In this document: one piece after another, positions 33,696-46,046 of the stretch
Numbering within the stretch: the stretch's first letter is position 1
Layout: each line of letters starts with the position of its first letter
Assembly (NCBI GenBank): GCA_015039365.1
Contig: WION01000121.1
Location: 79,020-143,019, forward strand
Direction of reading: 5' to 3'
Length of the DNA: 64,000 bases
From: Amanita rubescens
Taxonomy: Eukaryota > Basidiomycota > Agaricomycetes > Agaricales > Amanitaceae
Position numbers and translations under genes: made by a program
Notes under the pieces: generated by a model
What the model saw: the letters and a program-made list of their open reading frames with translations, nothing else
The model's database searches: none
Told to the model about the DNA's origin: nothing

Positions 33696-34984
33696 TAACA
33701 TAAGTGATAGTTCTGTCTGGATAGATAGATTGCTACTGCTACACAGCTAAATGCATCTATTCAACACCTGTGGATACTGGAATTTAAGCCAATTATGCTG
33801 GTCTCAAGGGCCTACTATCAGCTCTGAGCTTAGTAAATACATGGCCTCAGATCTGCCACTTGGTGGCCCACATCTACAAGTGGAATGACTACAAAAAACT
33901 ACAAAGACTACATTAGAAGGTGTGGAATGGGGGTGAGCATAAAGTGCTCCTTAATTGTCTGCCTTGCATGTTGACCAAAAGCCCCAAAAGCACTATTAAG
34001 GGTAAATGAAGGCCTAGCAAATGGCAGGGATCAAACCCTGGGCCCAGATATTTTAAACTCAATTGTAAAGTCTGCATCCAGAAGAGCCAAAGACTCTGAG
34101 GCATTTGTATTGAGTCTCATAACAACAGCCTTGACAGTACATGAAGCACGTGATACAAGAAATTGGCAACATATTTGAAGAGACTTTGAGGATATCAGGG
34201 CAAATAGAAAGATAGAAGATCTGACATAAGGGATTGATTAAGTGGACTTAAAACCTAGTAAGTAGTTTGAACTTTGGAGACTATATAAGTCAAGCACATA
34301 CCATGAATAGTCATATCTAGATGACCTGATCATAGAGGAATCTCAGCAATTCATCATGACCAGAGGGTATGGATTCAGAGGTAATATGATTCTTCAGCTT
34401 CTCAACATAGCCTTCCCTTTTGAATTGGTTCAAAGCATCCACAATTGATTCTTTAAAGTGCTTTGCATTATAAAATGACAGTTTGCAAAGGATATTAGTT
34501 GCTGTTCAATATTAATCACATACATAAATAGAAACAAATGTGCAATATTACCAACTAATATGTGGCAGGCTGTCAAATGCTGGTTACAATAAGTTTGAAT
34601 AGGCATAATAAAAATGGAATGATGATTACAGACTTACAGTCATGGCAGATTCATCTGCAGATTCATTTTGAAATAGAATGAGAAGCTCTGGCTGATGGTG
34701 AGGTGCAGTGAGACATTAGAATGCATTTCATTAGTGCACATACAATCTGATATGGAAATTAGTATGTCCAATATGGATTCTTCACTCCCGATTCCTCATC
34801 TAACATATTTTCAAAAGTTGGAGAAGAATGAGGCAGTGCCTAGGGAGAATTTTCATTGTGGCCTTACAAGCTTACATAAAAGAAATGTCACTAAAAAAGG
34901 GGAATGGGAATTCTCTAGGCCAACTTACCATCTATGAATTTCATGTTAGATGTGGTATCTTAACAAAGTGAATTGATACTCACC
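33696..34984. other. AT-rich intergenic DNA with transposon-like remnants
   Basis: Base composition changes abruptly after CFT1. Apart from the small spliced remnant at 34317-34595 I find no gene; the satellite begins gradually near 34985. Confidence 0.4.
34317..34595 (-). pseudogene. Spliced coding remnant, unknown family
   Basis: Exon-like piece 34595-34552 (NQHLTACHILV) is joined by a 50-nt GT-AG intron (34502-34551) to 34501-34317 (KHFKESIVDALNQFKREGYV ... FLYDQVI, stop). It reads as the end of a real protein; the start is lost. Position inside repeats suggests an old mobile-element gene. Not recognised. Confidence 0.4.
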
Positions 34985-37900
34985 ATCTGTTGTGAGCAGA
35001 ACAGCGAGATGTGAAGAAATTGGTGAATAAAATGCAAGTTGTCACTCATTTCCTGTTGATTATGAGATAGTACATCTGAGGGAAGAATTGAAATGTTGCT
35101 TACAACCTATTGTTCATCATGAGACATGATGAGGGCTGCCAACAAAAGACTGGTATAACTCACAAACTGTTGGTCATGTGTTGAGATGGAATGTGACTGT
35201 CTGCAAAAGACACTCACTTCCTGTTGGTCATGAGATAAGATGCATATGATGAGCAGCAGTGTGGTGTCACTCACTTTCTGCATGAGAAGTAATGAGGCTG
35301 CCTGACAAAAAATGCACAGTGCAGTTTCACTTACTACATTCTGTTGATCATGTCATGAGATGGAACAAAACTGTCTTGCAAAGGATAGTGTAGCATCACT
35401 TACTCCCTGTTGATTGTAGCATGAGATGTGACAAATGCCACCCAGAATACTTACAGGCTATTCAAGATGAGATAAGACACGATTAACCTGGCAAGTAAAA
35501 TATGGAACATTATTGCTCACTTCCTGTGACTGTCATGTACATAATAAGTTGATGAGACTCCCTACTACCTAAGATACTAAAGTGACACTTACCATTGTTT
35601 TGCCATCCTAGGGCAAACATAAAATGAGATCAATTGGAAAAAGAAAGCATATTGGTACTCACTGGGTTCTGGGATCAGATACAATTAGAGTAGCTGACTC
35701 ACAGACTGTTGGCAATGGGAAAATACTGCAGGGAAAATTACAATGAGGTTTCACTCACTGACTATCAATCATGTGATTTGAATGCCTGTTAAAGGACAGT
35801 GCAGTGTCACTCACTAGCTGTTGGTTATAAAACAGAATAGATGGAATGAGACTGTCAGGCCCCAAAGTACACATCACTCACATCCTATTGGTTATTTATA
35901 ATATTAAATGGGACTACCCAGCAAAAGATAGGACAACTCACATGCTGCTCATCAGTGAGTGTGATAAGATTAGACTATGTAGCAAAGGCAGTGGAGTATT
36001 CCTCACCAACTGGATGAGAGAATGAGATTGGAAGAGACTGCTTGCAAAAGACATTCACCACCTGTTGGTCATCACATGAGACATAATGAGACTGCCAAGG
36101 AATGCAGTTTTACTTGCCATCTATGTAGAATGGTCATGGGATGAGCTGTTTATGAGAAAAAGGAAGTCCAATGCTACTTACATTCTAATTGTGATTTGAT
36201 GAGATGTGATGAGACTGCCATAAAGTGTTACAATATTTCTCACTGACTGTTGGTCATAGAATATGATATGGTAAGACTATCTTACAATAGAGAGTAGTAC
36301 AACTCACAATCTGTTGGACACGACCAATGATGATAAGCTTACTTCAAAGAACACTGCATTGCCCCTCATGTTCTATTGGTTGGATAAGATGCAAAAAGAT
36401 GACTTCAGAAGACTGCAGTGTCACCCACAAACTGTAAATCATGGAGTGAGATGTTATAAGTCTGTCTGAGACAGTCCACTGTCATTACATTCTGTAGATT
36501 GTGGGATGGGATATGATTGGGTCTGCTTAGCAAATCATAGTGCACTTTCACTCACTTTCTATTGGTCATGGAATGAAGTAGAGTGAGGCTGCTGCATGGG
36601 AAAGCATGGTGCACTTCACTCACAGCCTGTTGGTCATAGGAAGATATATCATGTCACTAGAAAAAAAGGAAGTGTCACTCACTCCCTGTTGGTCAAGGGG
36701 TGGAATGTGAAGATTGGTGAAAAAAAATTCAAGTTGTCACTCACCGTGACTGCCTGTTTAGCATTAGGACATGATAAGATGGCACATCTGAGGGAAGAAG
36801 TGAAATGCTCCTTACAAGCTATTGTTCATCATGAGACATGATGAAGGCTGCCCAACAAAAGACAGTGTTGTATAACTCATAAACTGCTTGTCATGTGTTG
36901 AGATGGGATGTGACTGCCTGCCAAAGACACTCACCCCCTGTTGGCCACAGGATAAGACATGTTGAGGAGTAGTGTGGTCACCGTGGTGCCACTCACTTTC
37001 TGTTGTTCATGGAATGTGATGTGATGAGGCTGCCTGACAAACAATGGAGAAATGGGACAGTTTCACTTACTCTCTGTTGATCATGTCATGAGATGAACTA
37101 AATGCCTTATGAATGATGGGTAGTGTCACTTACTTCCTGCTGATAATAGCCTGGGATTTGACAAATGCTGGCCAAAATGCAGCGTCACTCACGTGCTGGT
37201 GTCATAGGTGATATGAATGTCTGGTGAAAGACATTGGCATGATGGTACTTACAACCTGTTCAGCACGAGATGAGGTGTTATGAATTGAGCAAGTAAAGTA
37301 CTGAACATTATTGCTCACTTCCTGTGACTATGTAATGAGATGATGAGGCTCCATAATACCTAGCAAAAATACTGAAGTGTCATCTACCTTTGTTAGGCCA
37401 TCCTAGGGCAAACATACAATGAGAACTTCAATCAATGAAAGAAATCACATTGTTACTTACTAAGTTCTGGGATGAGATACAATCAGAGTTTCCAGAAAAG
37501 ATGGTGCAGTACTTCTTACTTGCTGTTCATCATGGGAGGAAATTTCTGAGATTTTCAGGCAGGGGAACTTTTGACAATGGGAAAATACTGTAGGGTAAAT
37601 TACAATGAAGTTTTACTCACTGACTATCAGTCATGTGGTTAAGTGCCTGTTAAAATGCAGTGCAGTGTCACTCACCATCTGTTATAAAATAAATAGAATG
37701 AGACTGTCAGGCCCAAAATCACATTGCATTGTCACTCACCTCCTGTTGGTTATAGATAATATTAGACGGGACCACCCACCAGAAGACAGGACAGTGGCAC
37801 TCACCAGCTGCTCATCAGTGGATGGGATAGGATTAGACTATGTGGCAACAACAGTGGAGTCATCCTCACAATCTGGATCAGAGAATGAGATCTGAAGAGA

Positions 37901-40085
37901 CTACCTGTGAAAGACATTCACATTCTGTTGGTCATCATGTGAGACATAATGACACTGCCAAGGAATAGAGTTTCACTCACCATCTATGGTCATAGGGTGA
38001 GCTGTTACCAAACTGGAGGAAAAGGAAGTCCAATACTGCTTACATCCTGATTGTGATTTGGTGAAATGTGCCAATGAGATTGACCCAAAGTGTTACAATA
38101 TTTCTCACCTCCTGTTAATCATAGAATATGATATGGTATGCATAGAGAGTAGTACAACTCACAACCTGTTGGACATAACAGATGTGATAAGCTTAGTTCA
38201 CAAAGAACAGTGTAGTATTGCCCTTACTTCCTAGGTTAGATAAGATGCAATAAGACTACTTCAGGAGACACTGCAATATCACCCACAAACTGTAAATAAT
38301 GGAGTGGGATGTTGTGAGACTGCCTGAGGGAGAGAGAGTATAATGTCATTACATTCTGTGATCATGGGATGGGACATGTACATATTAGGTCTGCTATGTA
38401 AATCATAGTGCACTTTGACTCACTTGCTATTGGTCATGAACAAGATAGAATTAGGCTGCATGACAAACCATAGTGCACTTAACTCACATTCTGTTGGTCA
38501 TGGTAAGATATGTCATGAGACAGCATAAAAAGAAAGTGTCACTCACTGCCTGTTGTTGTGGGGTAGTATGTGAGAGTCTAGAAAACGGGTTGCACTGTCC
38601 ACCCACAACCTGTTGATGATAGAATGTCATGTGACAAGGCTGTTGGGCAAAGGACAGTACAGTATCACTCACCAGCTGTTCATTACCAAGTGGAATGGAG
38701 TGAGGCCACCTGGTGAAAAGATGGTGCTGTGTCACTCACATCCTGTTAATTATGGTACATAATGTGATGAGACTGACTGAAAAGCAAACAGTATACAATG
38801 CTACTTACATTCTGTTGGTCATTGAAGAGTGAGATGAGATGATCATATGGAAAATGTGTAGGATCACTCACATACTGTTGGTGATGAGGTGAAATTAGAT
38901 GAGACTACCTGAAAAAAGAGTGCACTTACTTTCTGTCCATAATAGAATAAACGTATTTGATGAGATTGCCCAGAAAGCCAATGTGATGTTCAAACTCACA
39001 ATCTGTTTTTGAGTAAAGAATTGCCTGTTCACCACACCAATGTCACTCACTTTCTGTTGGTCATAGGATGAGAATGCTTAGAAAATGATAGGGCAGTGAC
39101 ACTCACTCCACGCTGGTCCAGAGACATCATGAAATCAAAACACAAAATTATCTTGCAGCTCACAGTCTGTGAGTCAAAATGTAAATGAGATGTGATGCCA
39201 TTGCCTGGAAAAGGCAGTTGTAGAGTCACTCACTGCCTGAGGGTCATATGTAGGATAATAAGTGAGACTATCCAGAAAAGGCCATATGGTAGTGTCACTC
39301 ACAAACTGTTGATTATGGCGTAGTGTGGAATGATACCACCTGTATCAAGAAAATGCAGTGTCACTCACATACTGTTGGAACAGATAATATGGGAAGAGAT
39401 GAGACTCCCTGAAGAAAAGCAATACTGTGTCACTCACAAGCTGTTGATCATAGGATGGGATGAGAGTACAACTACTGGGCATAAGAAATCCAACTCACCT
39501 TCTGTTAGTGGGATGAGACCGGCTGCCAAACATGGTCCAGTTTCACTCACTTCCTGTTTGTCATGCGATGAGTGCAATAAGACAACCTGATAAGCCATTG
39601 CAACTTACTTTCTGTTGATCATGGGATCTGGAGATTGCCTAGCAAAACACAGAGCAGCTTCAACACTCACATTCTGTTGGTCATGGGACAAGATGGAATG
39701 AGACTGGTTGGATGAGGCATTGCTTCATACTCACAACCTGTTTTTTATTGTAAATGAGACAATGAAATCATGTAAGACAGTGCAGCAGTGTCACTGGCAT
39801 GCTTTTAGTTACATAAGTAATGTGATGAAACTGCATGGTAAATGATAGAACAATATCACTCACTTCCTGATTCACTCACAGAAGTCTGTTGGTCATGATA
39901 ACAGATGGAATGAGATTACTGGAGAAAACTTATAGCAATGCCATTTACATGCTGTTTATCGCAGAATTGCAATTAAGGCTATCTGGGAAGAAAATACAAT
40001 GGTACTTACCATCTATATGTCATAGGACAATATGGGATGAGAACTCCTTTAGAGAAGAGTGTGGTATCACTGACCATCTGTTCAC
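34985..40085. repeat. Degenerate ~75-bp satellite with higher-order copies, ~5.1 kb
   Basis: The loose consensus GTCACTCAC..CTGTTGGTCATG, then GATGAGATG..ATGAGACTGCCTG and AAAGACAGTGCAGT, recurs every 60-85 bp through the whole block. Longer stretches recur at an offset of 1.7-1.86 kb: GCACATCTGAGGGAAGAA-type words at 35070 and 36772, CCATCCTAGGGCAAACATA at 35605 and 37393, AAGTGTTACAATATTTCTCAC at 36222 and 38088, CACCCACAAACTGTAAAT at 36422 and 38280. That implies at least two higher-order copies. No coding sense is visible in any frame. Confidence 0.85.
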
Positions 40086-40089
40086 AGGG

Positions 40090-40900
40090 TCATGTGTTAA
40101 GCTCTAGCCAGCTCTGCAACCACGCCAAGCGATTGAGATGTATTATGGCCTTACGCCCGCGCGAGCGCAGCAGAACCCGCAATGGGGCTTTCTCCACGCA
40201 TAAAGCCCAGTTGTCATAAGCAACAGGATAAACTAAATTAGCTTTCCGTCTCCAACAAACAAAGAGCGCAGCGAATGAATGATACACGAGGATGATAATG
40301 TTTGGGCCAGTCACCTTCCACCGGAACAACAACCACATTTCCGCACCAGGCCACTTCTCGGTGCTAAGGATCTGATTTCTCAAGGGTCCTATACTCTCCT
40401 GGTCCTCATTGAAAATTATAAAACAGTCAAGCGATTTCTCAGTGCTCCAAAGAGAGACCCGTATTCGTTGAGTTCTGTCTTGTGACGCCCAGTTGTTTGC
40501 CTCACTGCATTTTACTCTGTCCGCAAAGGGAACAACAGATGGTTGGCTACACGTCCCGTAAATGTAAAAGTTCCGGATGTCTATAAAGAAGAAAGTTAGA
40601 TATAAAGGTAGTAGAGAAAGATCAAGTGACACCTGCGATATAATCTGCAAATAAGCTGCCATGGAGAAATCGTCCGTCACAGCCCAGTTATCCATAAAGG
40701 AGGTGTGAATAATTGTTCCTGACATTCAAGCACAATGTCCGCTTCATTAATATAGGTGTCGGGGTGACGGCGGGGATGTTTGTGATTTTCATCTCGCTGA
40801 AACAGTGGGCAAGAGTTTGAGGTGATGGGCTCACTGGGTTGTCAGACTGGGAGAATGTTCGACACCAACACTCTTCTAATTGATTCCATGTATTTTCCAA
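40090..40900 (-). CDS. Hypothetical ORFs, possible two-exon gene, unknown
   Basis: The frame 40725-40090 (211 codons) contains DNWAVTDDFSMAAYLQIISQ, then RNFYIYGTCSQPSVVPFADR and RIRVSLWSTEKSLDCFIIF. An upstream frame (40900-40688) has NTWNQLEECWCRTFSQ and ITNIPAV. These read like real coding sequence, perhaps separated by introns near 40560-40640 and 40690-40740, but I cannot name the protein or fix its start. It sits at the edge of the satellite. Confidence 0.35.
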
Positions 40901-41128
40901 CGCTACATCAGACCAAATTTCATTTAATTAAGTCTCCGAGGGATCGTCGAGCTAGTCAACATTCATCTCTATAGCAGGCTTAGAAACCTCGGTCTCAGCA
41001 GGTTTAGCGGCCTCTGGTTGCTTTTCTTTCCCTGTGGAGCATTTTGTGACACCTATGGTGTGGGCTTTCTTGGTCGGTTTCACATGCACAGGTGGCCCCT
41101 GCGAGCTCAAGGACTAATATCCCAGCAG

Positions 41129-41360
41129 TCAGCAAACAATCGGGGGTTTGTGAACAAGACGCACCAAGCTGGAAGCTGTTATGTCTTCTACATCCTTTGT
41201 CTGTTGGTCGAAACACTTCAGGTGTTCATCGTCACTGTCATTGCCGGATCCTTTACCAGCCTCTTCATCGTTGGATAGGACGAAGCGTATGGAACACCTG
41301 TCGACCGACTCATCTGAAGTCGCAAGAACCTTCAGTCGGTCAGCATAGATGATAGATCTG
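41129..41360 (-). pseudogene. C-terminal fragment of a lineage-specific family (see 41920 and 57866)
   Basis: IIYADRLKVLATSDESVDRC aligns with the IYTDRIKVLLPSYDPIDER and IYADRVKVLMPSLEPIDER segments of the other two copies, followed by an acidic GNDSDDEHLKCFD tail. The upstream part of the gene is not recognisable, so this is a fragment. Confidence 0.5.
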
Positions 41361-41919
41361 GTAAATCTACATGCATGTTAGAGTGAAATTAGAGGCAGGA
41401 GAGGCAGTCGATGCGAGTGAGGAGGAGGTGCAAGAGATGATACGGCGGTTGCCTCGGCTTTTGCAGACTTGGGAATAGACAGTAGATGATTGAGACAACA
41501 TATGCTTATTATAACGCAAACACGAGTCTGTGGTTGCCAACGACGTTCGGGTTGCGTTAAAGAGATTGTGTGGACGGGGACGGGTTACGGAGATATTGAA
41601 GTGGCTCACCGGCGGTTGCGGGGATGGGTTCTATGGTGCATCCGATCATTGATCACATGATTATTAAGTAAGCTCACGTGAACTTGTCGTCTGCGCACAG
41701 GCCTCCGTCTGCTTACTCCTTTCGCCTTTTCCTCAGTGACCCTATTGCCTACGCACTAAGACCACCCTTATCCGATGATATATACATCATGCTTATGCTC
41801 ATCAGTATACGCGAAATTTCGTCGCTCGACTTGCCTATACGATCGCCCTTTTTCTTGAGTCAATATTTCCATTTGATCGTCATTCCTATATCATCTTCGA
41901 TTGCAGCCTATGTTCCGTA

Positions 41920-42766
41920 ATGATTTTCTTGGATCTCCCCATGCCTTTCCGCGCATCTCGCTTGACCGTTTATGACCATGTTGCACAGTGGTGTGACAAC
42001 ATTATGGCCCGATACGAGCAAAATACCGGGTCTGAGATGGTTCTGGTCCGGTGCATCGCATCAACATATTGGTTGTTCTCATGTAACCCATGTTCACTAA
42101 TAGAAATTCAATCTCATCAATGACACTACACGAGCCAAGGATGTTTTCATGCTGAAAGTACCAACCGATGCCCCCAGAGATCTAGCATATCTTTTCGACT
42201 ATCAGCTGACCGTGCTGAATTCGATCCGCATCAACGACGAACAGATTGAGTCGGACAACAACCAGGTACGTTTGAGTGACCCTCGGATCGTTAACACGGT
42301 AATAATTCTATGCAGAACTTGCTATCAGACTACGGTGGTCCTTTGTTCAACCTTCATCAGGCAAAATTGGTGCAGAGGAACATTGTCGACGTAGAAGGAA
42401 AGCTAACTGCCCCGTGGCATGAATATGACAAATTGCGCGCGGGCTCGGTGGTTCTCATGAGAATATCCTTGCGTACATACATGCCCACGGACAGTTACCC
42501 ACCCAAAAAGGTGTCATTCCATCATGGTTAACAGAACGCCGACCGAAGTACTGACCCCTTATACATAGTTATACCAGATTTACACAGACAGAATCAAAGT
42601 CTTGTTGCCATCATACGATCCGATCGATGAACGCCCCATACGTGGTGTCATCGAGAACATTGCGCACAGCGAGGAAGACAAAGAGGGCGATAGCGACGAC
42701 GAATTAGTTAAATCATTCGATGGCCGCCGCACGGACCAGAAAGAAGCCCTTTTCTTGTGTGCATAG
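41920..42766 (+). CDS. Uncharacterised agaricomycete family, plus-strand copy
   Basis: Readable exons are: from about 41920 (DLPMPFRASRLTVYDHVAQW), then TTRAKDVFMLKVPTDAPRD (about 42100-42265), a 50-nt intron (GTACGT...TGCAG, acceptor near 42313), NLLSDYGGPLFNLHQAKLVQ and APWHEYDKLRAGSVVLMRIS, another intron, then YQIYTDRIKVLLPSYDPIDE and an acidic tail ending LFLCA, stop TAG at 42764-42766. The start and first exons are not resolved. Function unknown; the same C-terminal core occurs at 57866-58575. The stop codon lies inside a perfect palindrome. Confidence 0.5.
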
Positions 42767-42795
42767 TGACGGTCCCATATGGGACCGTCACTATG
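42762..42795. repeat. Perfect 34-bp palindrome over a stop codon
   Basis: The half-site CATAGTGACGGTCCCAT is followed at once by its exact reverse complement. It contains the stop of the 41920 gene and marks the switch into CAC-rich repeat DNA. Confidence 0.9.
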
Positions 42796-44152
42796 GCTGA
42801 GTTTAAAAGGAGCATTTCCTGTAGAGTATCACCACTGAGGCCTCACCACTGCTAGTACTGCCACCTAGTTGCTCATAGGGCTAGGGGGATGACAGGGATA
42901 TACCCCCAGATGTTTCCTACCACCTACTACTACTTGTTGAAGGACCACGCAAGCATCAAGTATATATATATGTGAGCTGGAGAGGCAAATGATATATGCA
43001 ACTGACCCATACCTGCCAATACATACTTGCTGATGGACTTGGCAGGTCCTGCTCATTTTGTGACACTGACTAGTGACATAATATGGTCAATTATATAGAA
43101 TGTATCATACTGCAAGCCATTCTTGCACCCAACCAACACCTCCATATGTATGATGATGTTTCAATACCGCCACCACCACTGCTCCAATACTCAGCACAAT
43201 GACTGCTCCTCAAGTGCTCACAGGGTGGCACTAACCACCTACTATCATATCACCATTGCTGCTACCACCACGGCTACTCTAGTAGACTGTAGTAACAGCA
43301 ACAACAAAGGTTGTACCTACCACTGGCCTAGGGAGCAATGGCCTAGGGATGGCCCACCATTATCACCACCATCATTGGATTTGGTACCATTCCCATGCAC
43401 AAGTGGCTACTGTGTTACTACTATCAGCACTAGTGCAACCACTACAAACTGCCACCACCTGCCACCACTACTGAATTGAAGGGCCTCTATGATTGAGGAT
43501 TTATTGTTCCAAGGCTGAAGTGTAATGGACAGTTAATAATACTATGACTACACTAACTACAAATGCAAGTATTTGATGCTGACTTCACTTGAATGTACAT
43601 ATACATGTTTACCTCTGGAATTCCTCATGAGGAAACCCCTTACAATCACCCTCACCACCACCCACCACCAGCCCTACTACCATCACTACTGGCATTACCA
43701 CTGCTACTTGGTATTACTAGTACTACTACTCACACCATTAGCATGACCAACACCTACTATCAACTGCCAGTACTCTCACCACCACCACCACCACCACCAC
43801 TGCTCACTAGTACTCACTTGTAACAGTTTAAGTTCCCCACTGATGGCCAAGCCCTGTTGAAACAATGAAACCCTGATTGGCTTCCTGCCCCTTCCTCTTT
43901 TGGCTCACCCTTCCTATTTCTGCCATCACTGCATGCCCACCCTGCAATACCCTCTCCTGCACACTCTGTCTCTCATGCATACCCTGTCCCTGTCCCTATC
44001 CCTGTCCCTGGCTCCATTCCACCCCATCTTCCTCACCTGCATACTCTTCCCCTGTCCCTCCACACTTGCCTTGGTCAATGAAGAGGTTCCACTGGTTATG
44101 GATGTGGAGGGAGCATGTGATGTGGTAGTCCTGGATCACTAGTACAGCTTGA

Positions 44153-44531
44153 TGTTGGATGTTCAATCCCGCCGAGTATGGGCGTGGATGTGATGCGCGT
44201 GATGCCTGATGCCGAGGACGTGATGGACGATCAGCGCTTGATGCGCTATATTTAGTACGTTTCTATTCTCGTCTGCAGCGACGCCTAAACGTCGTTTGCC
44301 TTTATATTTTGCCGTTCCCGTTTCCCATACGCTGCGCATATTTTCCCTTATAGTCTAGACGTTGCCAGGTCGCACCTCAGTCGCTTATTGCCACGACTGA
44401 GGTGAGATCCACGCTATTTGCCTTATTCCTTTCATGTTGCTTATATTACCTGTAGCTATTGTATTGTCTCACAGGTACTATTGATTATAGAGTCGCTTAT
44501 TGCCACGACTGAGCTATTGTATTGTCTCACA
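44153..44531. mobile_element. Solo LTR of a retrotransposon (379 bp)
   Basis: It begins TGTTGGATGTTCAATCC and ends TATTGTCTCACA (TG...CA). It is flanked by the 5-bp duplication CTTGA at 44148-44152 and 44532-44536. The inverted paralogous locus near 48950 has the uninterrupted site with a single CTTGA, proving insertion. An internal word AGTCGCTTATTGCCACGACT occurs twice. No internal coding region remains. Confidence 0.85.
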
Positions 44532-44899
44532 CTTGATTCTCACCCAGCCCCAGCCACCCTAAGTCCTGTTTGCCCTTTCATTCTTGCACCCAGCACCCAG
44601 CACTCACCCTATGTGTCTACTCTTGCACATGCACTGCATCCCCAGCACCTGGCTCTGGCCATTCTCAGCCTGAATGAAGAAGTGGTGGCCTACATCACCA
44701 AGTAGTTCTACCATAACTATCACCACTGCCACCACCAGTACTTATCACCATGACCATTGCTGTGTCATGAGTCGCAGCACTACCACTTCCACTCACACAG
44801 CCACCACCACTGCTCACAAGTTACCACCACCACTTGTAACTACCACTCACACAATACTTACTAATACCAGCACTGCCAACACTACTTGGCTAATGTGGG

Positions 44900-46046
44900 T
44901 AGGGATTGGCACGGGTCGGCTCAACCCGCGCGGGTCATGTACCCGCACCCGTAGAGGGTACGGGTGGGGGTCTACACTCTGTAGACCCGTGGTCGAACCC
45001 GAACCTGCATCGCGGGTTCGGGTAGGGCACACATACCCGTGCCTATACCCACTCCCGTGTTATTTGCGTGATGCGCCGATAGAGTCTGCATGGCGCGGCG
45101 GAGTTTGCTTGGTGTGGTGGAGTTTGCGTGGTGTGGTGGGGTTTGCATTGGGGCGCGACGTGTTTAAGGCAGCGTTGGTGGGGTGCGGCACGGTGGGTCA
45201 CCGGTTGGTGCAGCACAATTGTGGGGGATCCGTGAAGGGTGCAGCATGTTTGCAGGTGGTGGTGGAGGGGTGTGGCAACTTGCAAGGTGGGAAAAGACGG
45301 GTGGAGGGCTGGTGTGGTGCCAGAGGGGCACGACATGTTTAAGGCAGCGTTGGTGGGGTGCGGCACGGTGTGTGGTTGGTGCAGCACGTTTGCGGGTGGT
45401 GGTGGTGGAGGGGTGTGGCAACTTGCAAGGTGGGCAAAGACGGGTGGAGGGCCGTTAGTTCATGAAATGTGGTAGGGCAGATCGTCTCACTGTGTAACTG
45501 TTTCATGGGGGTGCGGCAGGTGTGGTGGATATGTTGGAGGTGCAACAAGGTCATCAAGGGCGGCGGCGAGGTGTAGATTTGTTAGCAAACAAAAATAAAT
45601 ATGTATCAGAGGGGGCTTACCCGTGAATGTCCAATCCAACCGCCAGAACCACGGATCTTTCTACCACTTCCTCGTCATCACCATCTTCAGACATTTTTGG
45701 CCGTGGCTGAACTGGGCGGGTGGGTGGCTGAACTTGGTGAGCGGCTGTATTGCTCATTGCAGACGACAGTGGCCGTGACATGTCGCGGTCTCGTTATGTG
45801 CTTTATACCTGTTTGGCAATGGGCCTGAATCCTCGGCCTCATCATCCACACACTCGATGGTATGCCGCCCCGTTGCATACAACCCGTGTGGGTACGGGTA
45901 CAGGTAAGAGGTCGGGTCTGGGTCCGGGTCAAGTTATCCTCTACCCGCATCCAAACCCATACCCCGGCTACGGGTCTGGGTATATCACGGGGTCCGGGTC
46001 CGGGTATGCACCTGGTCACCCAGGGGTATACCCAGGCCAATCCCTA
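44900..46046. mobile_element. hAT-type non-autonomous transposon (1,147 bp)
   Basis: The ends are TAGGGATTGGC and its inverse GCCAATCCCTA, flanked by the 8-bp duplication AATGTGGG (44892-44899 and 46047-46054), as in hAT elements. Subterminal zones are packed with GGGTACGGGT/ACCCG words on both sides. The middle contains a ~173-bp tandem duplication (units starting near 45158 and 45331). No transposase is seen. It is inserted into a short copy of pogo-transposase-derived sequence, which is complete at 52133 and 52916. Confidence 0.85.

Noticed and set aside
34985..40085. CRISPR-like array
   Set aside because: Units are degenerate throughout with no constant repeat and unique spacer pattern, and the genome is eukaryotic.
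44674..45458. Open frames of 85-222 codons in GC-rich DNA
   Set aside because: They cross the hAT MITE boundary and its internal tandem duplication; composition alone explains them.
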